6,404 nucleotides of DNA, taken from positions 1-6,404 of the forward strand of contig JAAZJX010000028.1 in assembly GCA_012800155.1 (NCBI GenBank), written 5' to 3'. Both the position numbers and the translations under genes were made by a program. Under the pieces are notes generated by a model that was not told the DNA's origin, ran no database searches, and saw only the letters and a program-made list of their open reading frames with translations. This document shows positions 6,122 through 6,404 of the stretch, in pieces. How positions within the stretch are numbered: the stretch's first letter is position 1; every line of letters starts with the position of its first letter. Source of the DNA: Candidatus Magasanikiibacteriota bacterium. GTDB taxonomy: Bacteria > Patescibacteriota > Patescibacteriia > Magasanikbacterales > UBA922.

Positions 6122-6404
6122 ATGAAAAAAAATATCCACCCAGAATACCATGAAGAAGTAAAAGTTACCTGCGCTTGTGGTAATAATTTTGTTGTTGGTT
6201 CTACTTTAAAAGAAATTCGTATTGAACTTTGCAACGAATGTCATCCTTTTTATACTGGTAAACAAAAATTGGTTGATGCTACTCGTAGAGTAGAAAAATT
6301 CCAAGAAAAATTAACCAAAGTAAAAGCTGTAGCAGCTACTAGAAAAGGTAAAAAAGCTAAGAAAGCTGCTGTTAAAGCCAAAAAAGAAACTACTAAAAAA
6401 GAAA
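6122..6404 (+). CDS. rpmE: Large-subunit ribosomal protein bL31, zinc-binding form, with basic tail (3' truncated)
   Basis: The 94 visible residues begin MKKNIHPEYHEEV, the typical bL31 N-terminus. Zinc ligands are C17 and C19 (TCACGN) and C37 and C40 (CNECHPFYTGKQ), so this is the C+ (zinc-containing) type A protein. The family core ends near residue 65 (RRVEKFQEKL). From about residue 66 a Lys/Ala-rich tail (KGKKAKKAAVKAKKETTKKE) continues to the window edge without a stop; E. coli bL31 is only 70 residues. bL31 bridges the large subunit (central protuberance) to the small-subunit head. The start is fixed by the MKK-IHP motif and lies about 36 nt after the predicted transcription start. The only upstream purine-rich stretch (GAGTG, 6107-6111) is a weak Shine-Dalgarno candidate and part of the leader hairpin. 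Confidence 0.96.
   Translation, partial: MKKNIHPEYHEEVKVTCACGNNFVVGSTLKEIRIELCNECHPFYTGKQKLVDATRRVEKFQEKLTKVKAVAATRKGKKAKKAAVKAKKETTKKE

Noticed and set aside
6340..6404. Circular closure joining the bL31 tail at the right end to the KPVAKK tail at the left end
   Set aside because: A direct end-to-start join puts the left repeat out of frame and soon reaches a stop. The repeat units also differ (six A versus five A before GAAA). Only an assumed one-base overlap would restore the frame.

Overview
The window is AT-rich DNA (about 30% G+C by eye) with compact bacterial gene organisation. All visible stops are TAA, Trp is encoded by TGG, and there is no sign of UGA reassignment. Several traits suggest a small-genome bacterium of the Candidate Phyla Radiation (Patescibacteria, Parcubacteria-like). 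These are an RNase J as the visible mRNA nuclease, a peptide-binding protein with a cytoplasmic N-terminal tail and membrane anchor in place of a lipobox, lysine/alanine-rich protein tails, and mostly SD-less first genes. That placement is inference; a low-GC Firmicute-like bacterium is not excluded.

Layout from left to right: (1) the last 24 codons of an unidentified plus-strand gene with a repeated KPVAKK tail; (2) a terminator shared with the convergent gene; (3) a minus-strand PHP-domain phosphoesterase with a zinc ribbon, with its own promoter; (4) a terminator for the next minus-strand gene, rnj (RNase J); (5) a 105-nt structured spacer; (6) a minus-strand tRNA-Leu(CAG); (7) a minus-strand membrane-anchored family 5 solute-binding protein; (8) minus-strand secG, 29 nt upstream of the binding-protein gene; (9) a 169-nt divergent promoter region; (10) the plus-strand rpmE gene (bL31), whose lysine-rich tail runs off the window.

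On the minus strand, secG and the binding protein look like one operon, driven by a near-consensus promoter (TTGACC-17-TATAAT). The binding-protein gene has a perfect Shine-Dalgarno sequence. No convincing terminator separates this operon from the tRNA or the tRNA from rnj, so one long transcript secG-SBP-tRNA-rnj, ending at the hairpin after rnj, is possible. The functions are core housekeeping: protein export, peptide uptake or sensing, mRNA/rRNA processing, translation, and a PHP enzyme of unknown substrate.

I see no clear novel multi-gene system. The most notable points are a Tyr in RNase J where the family has its metal-binding motif C histidine, alternative hairpins in the leader of rnj, a hairpin at the 5' end of the rpmE transcript, and the unusual architecture of the binding protein.
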